A DNA stretch of 6,078 nucleotides from Methylomarinum sp050304855 (lineage in GTDB: Bacteria; Pseudomonadota; Gammaproteobacteria; Methylococcales; Methylomonadaceae). This document shows, piece after piece, positions 5,073 through 6,078 of the stretch. Under the pieces are notes generated by a model. It searched no databases and was not told the DNA's origin. It saw only the letters and a program-made list of their open reading frames with translations. The translations under genes were made by a program, and so were the position numbers. The stretch covers positions 1-6,078 of the forward strand of contig JBNLEI010000041.1 of NCBI GenBank assembly GCA_050304855.1. The letters are read 5' to 3'. Position 1 is the first letter of the stretch; every line of letters starts with the position of its first letter.

Positions 5073-6053
5073 ATGAATCAACAGCATTATCATTCCTATA
5101 AACTGTTGTTTTCGGAACCCGAAATCATCATTGATTTATTGCAGGGGTTTGTTGACGAGCCTTGGATCGATGAACTCGATTTCTCGACCCTGGAGCCCGT
5201 TGCCAGCAGCTACATCACCGACGACCTGCGTAACCGTGAAGATGATGTGATCTGGCGGGTAAAATACCGGCGGAACTGGATCTATGTCTACTTCCTCATT
5301 GAATTCCAATCTACCGTCGACCATTACATGGCGGTCAGGCTGATGAGTTACATCGGCCTGCTATACCAGGACTTGATCAAAAGTAAACAAATACTTACTG
5401 ACAAACGCCTTCCGCCGGTATTCCCGGTGGTATTATACAACGGCGATCGGCGTTGGCACGCGCCTACCCAGCTTGCCGACTTGATCATTAAACTGCCGGG
5501 CGGTTTGGAACATTACCGGCCGTCGCTAAATTATCTGATACTCGACGAAAGCACCTATGACCTTGAGGTGCTGGACCCGGTAAAAAACTTGGTGGCCGCC
5601 ATATTTCGGCTGGAGCATCATCGCGAACCGGCAGCGATTCTCGAAGTCATCTCGAATCTGATAGAATGGCTGTCAGCACCGGAACAGACCCGGCTGCGCC
5701 GCAGTTTTAGCGTCTGGGTAAACCGGGTGCTGCAAGCGCCGGTCGGCCATCAACAACCGGAACCGAACGATTTATTGGAGATCAAAACAATGTTGGCACA
5801 ACGCATACCAGAGTGGATACGAGAAGGTGAACTGCGAGGTGAAGCCCGCGGCGAGGCTCGTGGCGAGGCCCGCGGCGAAGCGCGTGGCGAAGCACAAACT
5901 CTGCTGAAATTACTTAATTTGAAATTCGATCCGCTGTCCGAATGGGTGGAACAAAAAGTGAATACAGCCGACAAGGAGCAACTGGACGTCTGGGTCGAAT
6001 GTGTTTTGACCGCTAATCAGTTGGAAGATGTGATTGGCGGTTCCGCCCCATAA
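5073..6053 (+). CDS. Rpn/YhgA-type PD-(D/E)XK nuclease, intact paralogue (putative transposase family, DUF4351-like C-terminus)
   Basis: A 326-residue protein, MNQQHYHSYKLLFSEPE..., matching the Rpn (recombination-promoting nuclease, PF04754) family. The nuclease core covers about residues 5-225: HSYKLLF, LDFSTLE, REDDVIWR with the acidic pair D57-D58, and LIEFQS with E77 and Q79 in the PD-(D/E)XK position. VFPVVLYNGDRRW is also typical. A linker from about 240 holds repeated GEAR units (256-274). The tail, LLKLLNLKFDPLSE to TANQLEDV, looks like DUF4351. Family members cut DNA and promote RecA-independent recombination; some act in phage defence. An ATG at 5046 would add nine residues. I prefer 5073 because homology with the decayed copy and the usual M...HSYKLLF start begin there, although neither start has a clear ribosome site. 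GC is higher than in the pilin locus, consistent with gain by transfer. Confidence 0.9.
   Translation: MNQQHYHSYKLLFSEPEIIIDLLQGFVDEPWIDELDFSTLEPVASSYITDDLRNREDDVIWRVKYRRNWIYVYFLIEFQSTVDHYMAVRLMSYIGLLYQDLIKSKQILTDKRLPPVFPVVLYNGDRRWHAPTQLADLIIKLPGGLEHYRPSLNYLILDESTYDLEVLDPVKNLVAAIFRLEHHREPAAILEVISNLIEWLSAPEQTRLRRSFSVWVNRVLQAPVGHQQPEPNDLLEIKTMLAQRIPEWIREGELRGEARGEARGEARGEARGEAQTLLKLLNLKFDPLSEWVEQKVNTADKEQLDVWVECVLTANQLEDVIGGSAP
5790..6053 (+). CDS. Possible internal RpnS-like small protein within the intact rpn gene
   Basis: An in-frame ATG at 5790 (Met240 of the full protein) lies 9 nt after GGAG (5777-5780). It would give an 87-residue protein made of MLAQRIPEWIREGEL, the GEAR repeats and the DUF4351-like end. 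The GGAG-N9-ATG layout is the same in the decayed copy. By analogy with intragenic RpnS proteins it could bind and restrain the full nuclease. The site is seen directly; its use and function are inferred, and the codons are also constrained by the longer protein. Confidence 0.4.
   Translation: MLAQRIPEWIREGELRGEARGEARGEARGEARGEAQTLLKLLNLKFDPLSEWVEQKVNTADKEQLDVWVECVLTANQLEDVIGGSAP
5838..5894 (+). repeat. In-frame 12-bp tandem repeat encoding GEAR units
   Basis: Four full 12-bp units (5838-5849, 5850-5861, 5862-5873, 5874-5885), each encoding Gly-Glu-Ala-Arg, are followed by a partial GEA. Units differ mostly at third codon positions. The decayed paralogue has only SEAR, GEAR and YEA here, so the number of units varies between copies. 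A 12-bp unit changes length without breaking the frame. Confidence 0.9.
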
Positions 6054-6078
6054 ATAACAAGTTAGCTGCAGCGAGGGT

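Noticed and set aside
5838..5894. CRISPR-like or satellite array
   Set aside because: The 12-bp units are contiguous, in frame and coding, with no spacers.

Overview
The window looks like chromosomal DNA of a gammaproteobacterium. The evidence is a pair of PilA-type pilins with the proteobacterial FTLIELMIVVAIIGILAAIA start, two sigma-54-type promoters in front of them, a periplasmic di-haem peroxidase, and Rpn/YhgA-type nuclease genes of the kind common in methanotrophs and sulphur oxidisers. A Methylococcales-like host is my best guess from gene style only; no ribosomal or pathway marker is present to confirm it.

The left part (1-2268) is a minus-strand type IV pilus locus. In transcription order it holds pilin 2 (2209-1781), pilin 1 (1473-1054), a rho-independent terminator (about 1026-990), and a multi-membrane-span GT-C/TMTC-like protein (793 to beyond position 1) that may glycosylate pilin. 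The mature pilins are both 132 residues, align without gaps and are about two thirds identical by hand count. Each has its own GG-N10-GC sigma-54 promoter. Upstream of pilin 1 three TGAC motifs are spaced exactly 10 bp apart, a possible PilR-type enhancer. No strong terminator was found after pilin 2.

The right part (2269-6078) is an accessory region on the plus strand. A decayed Rpn nuclease pseudogene (2744-3599) and an intact paralogue (5073-6053) lie in the same orientation on either side of a secreted di-haem cytochrome c peroxidase gene (3881-4891). The pseudogene has a frameshift near its start, a 91-bp deletion and a stop codon. It sits between two diverged copies of a roughly 92-bp inverted-repeat element. 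In both copies the 3' end could be translated alone from an internal ATG behind GGAG, and this small frame is open even in the dead copy. It resembles the intragenic RpnS antitoxin arrangement and is the most interesting hypothesis here.

The peroxidase lacks the distal haem His of classical CcpA enzymes (Val85 in its place), though the catalytic-type Glu and the inter-haem Trp are kept. Two hairpins follow it at 4899-4989. The gap at 794-989 holds no gene or confident promoter that I can see.
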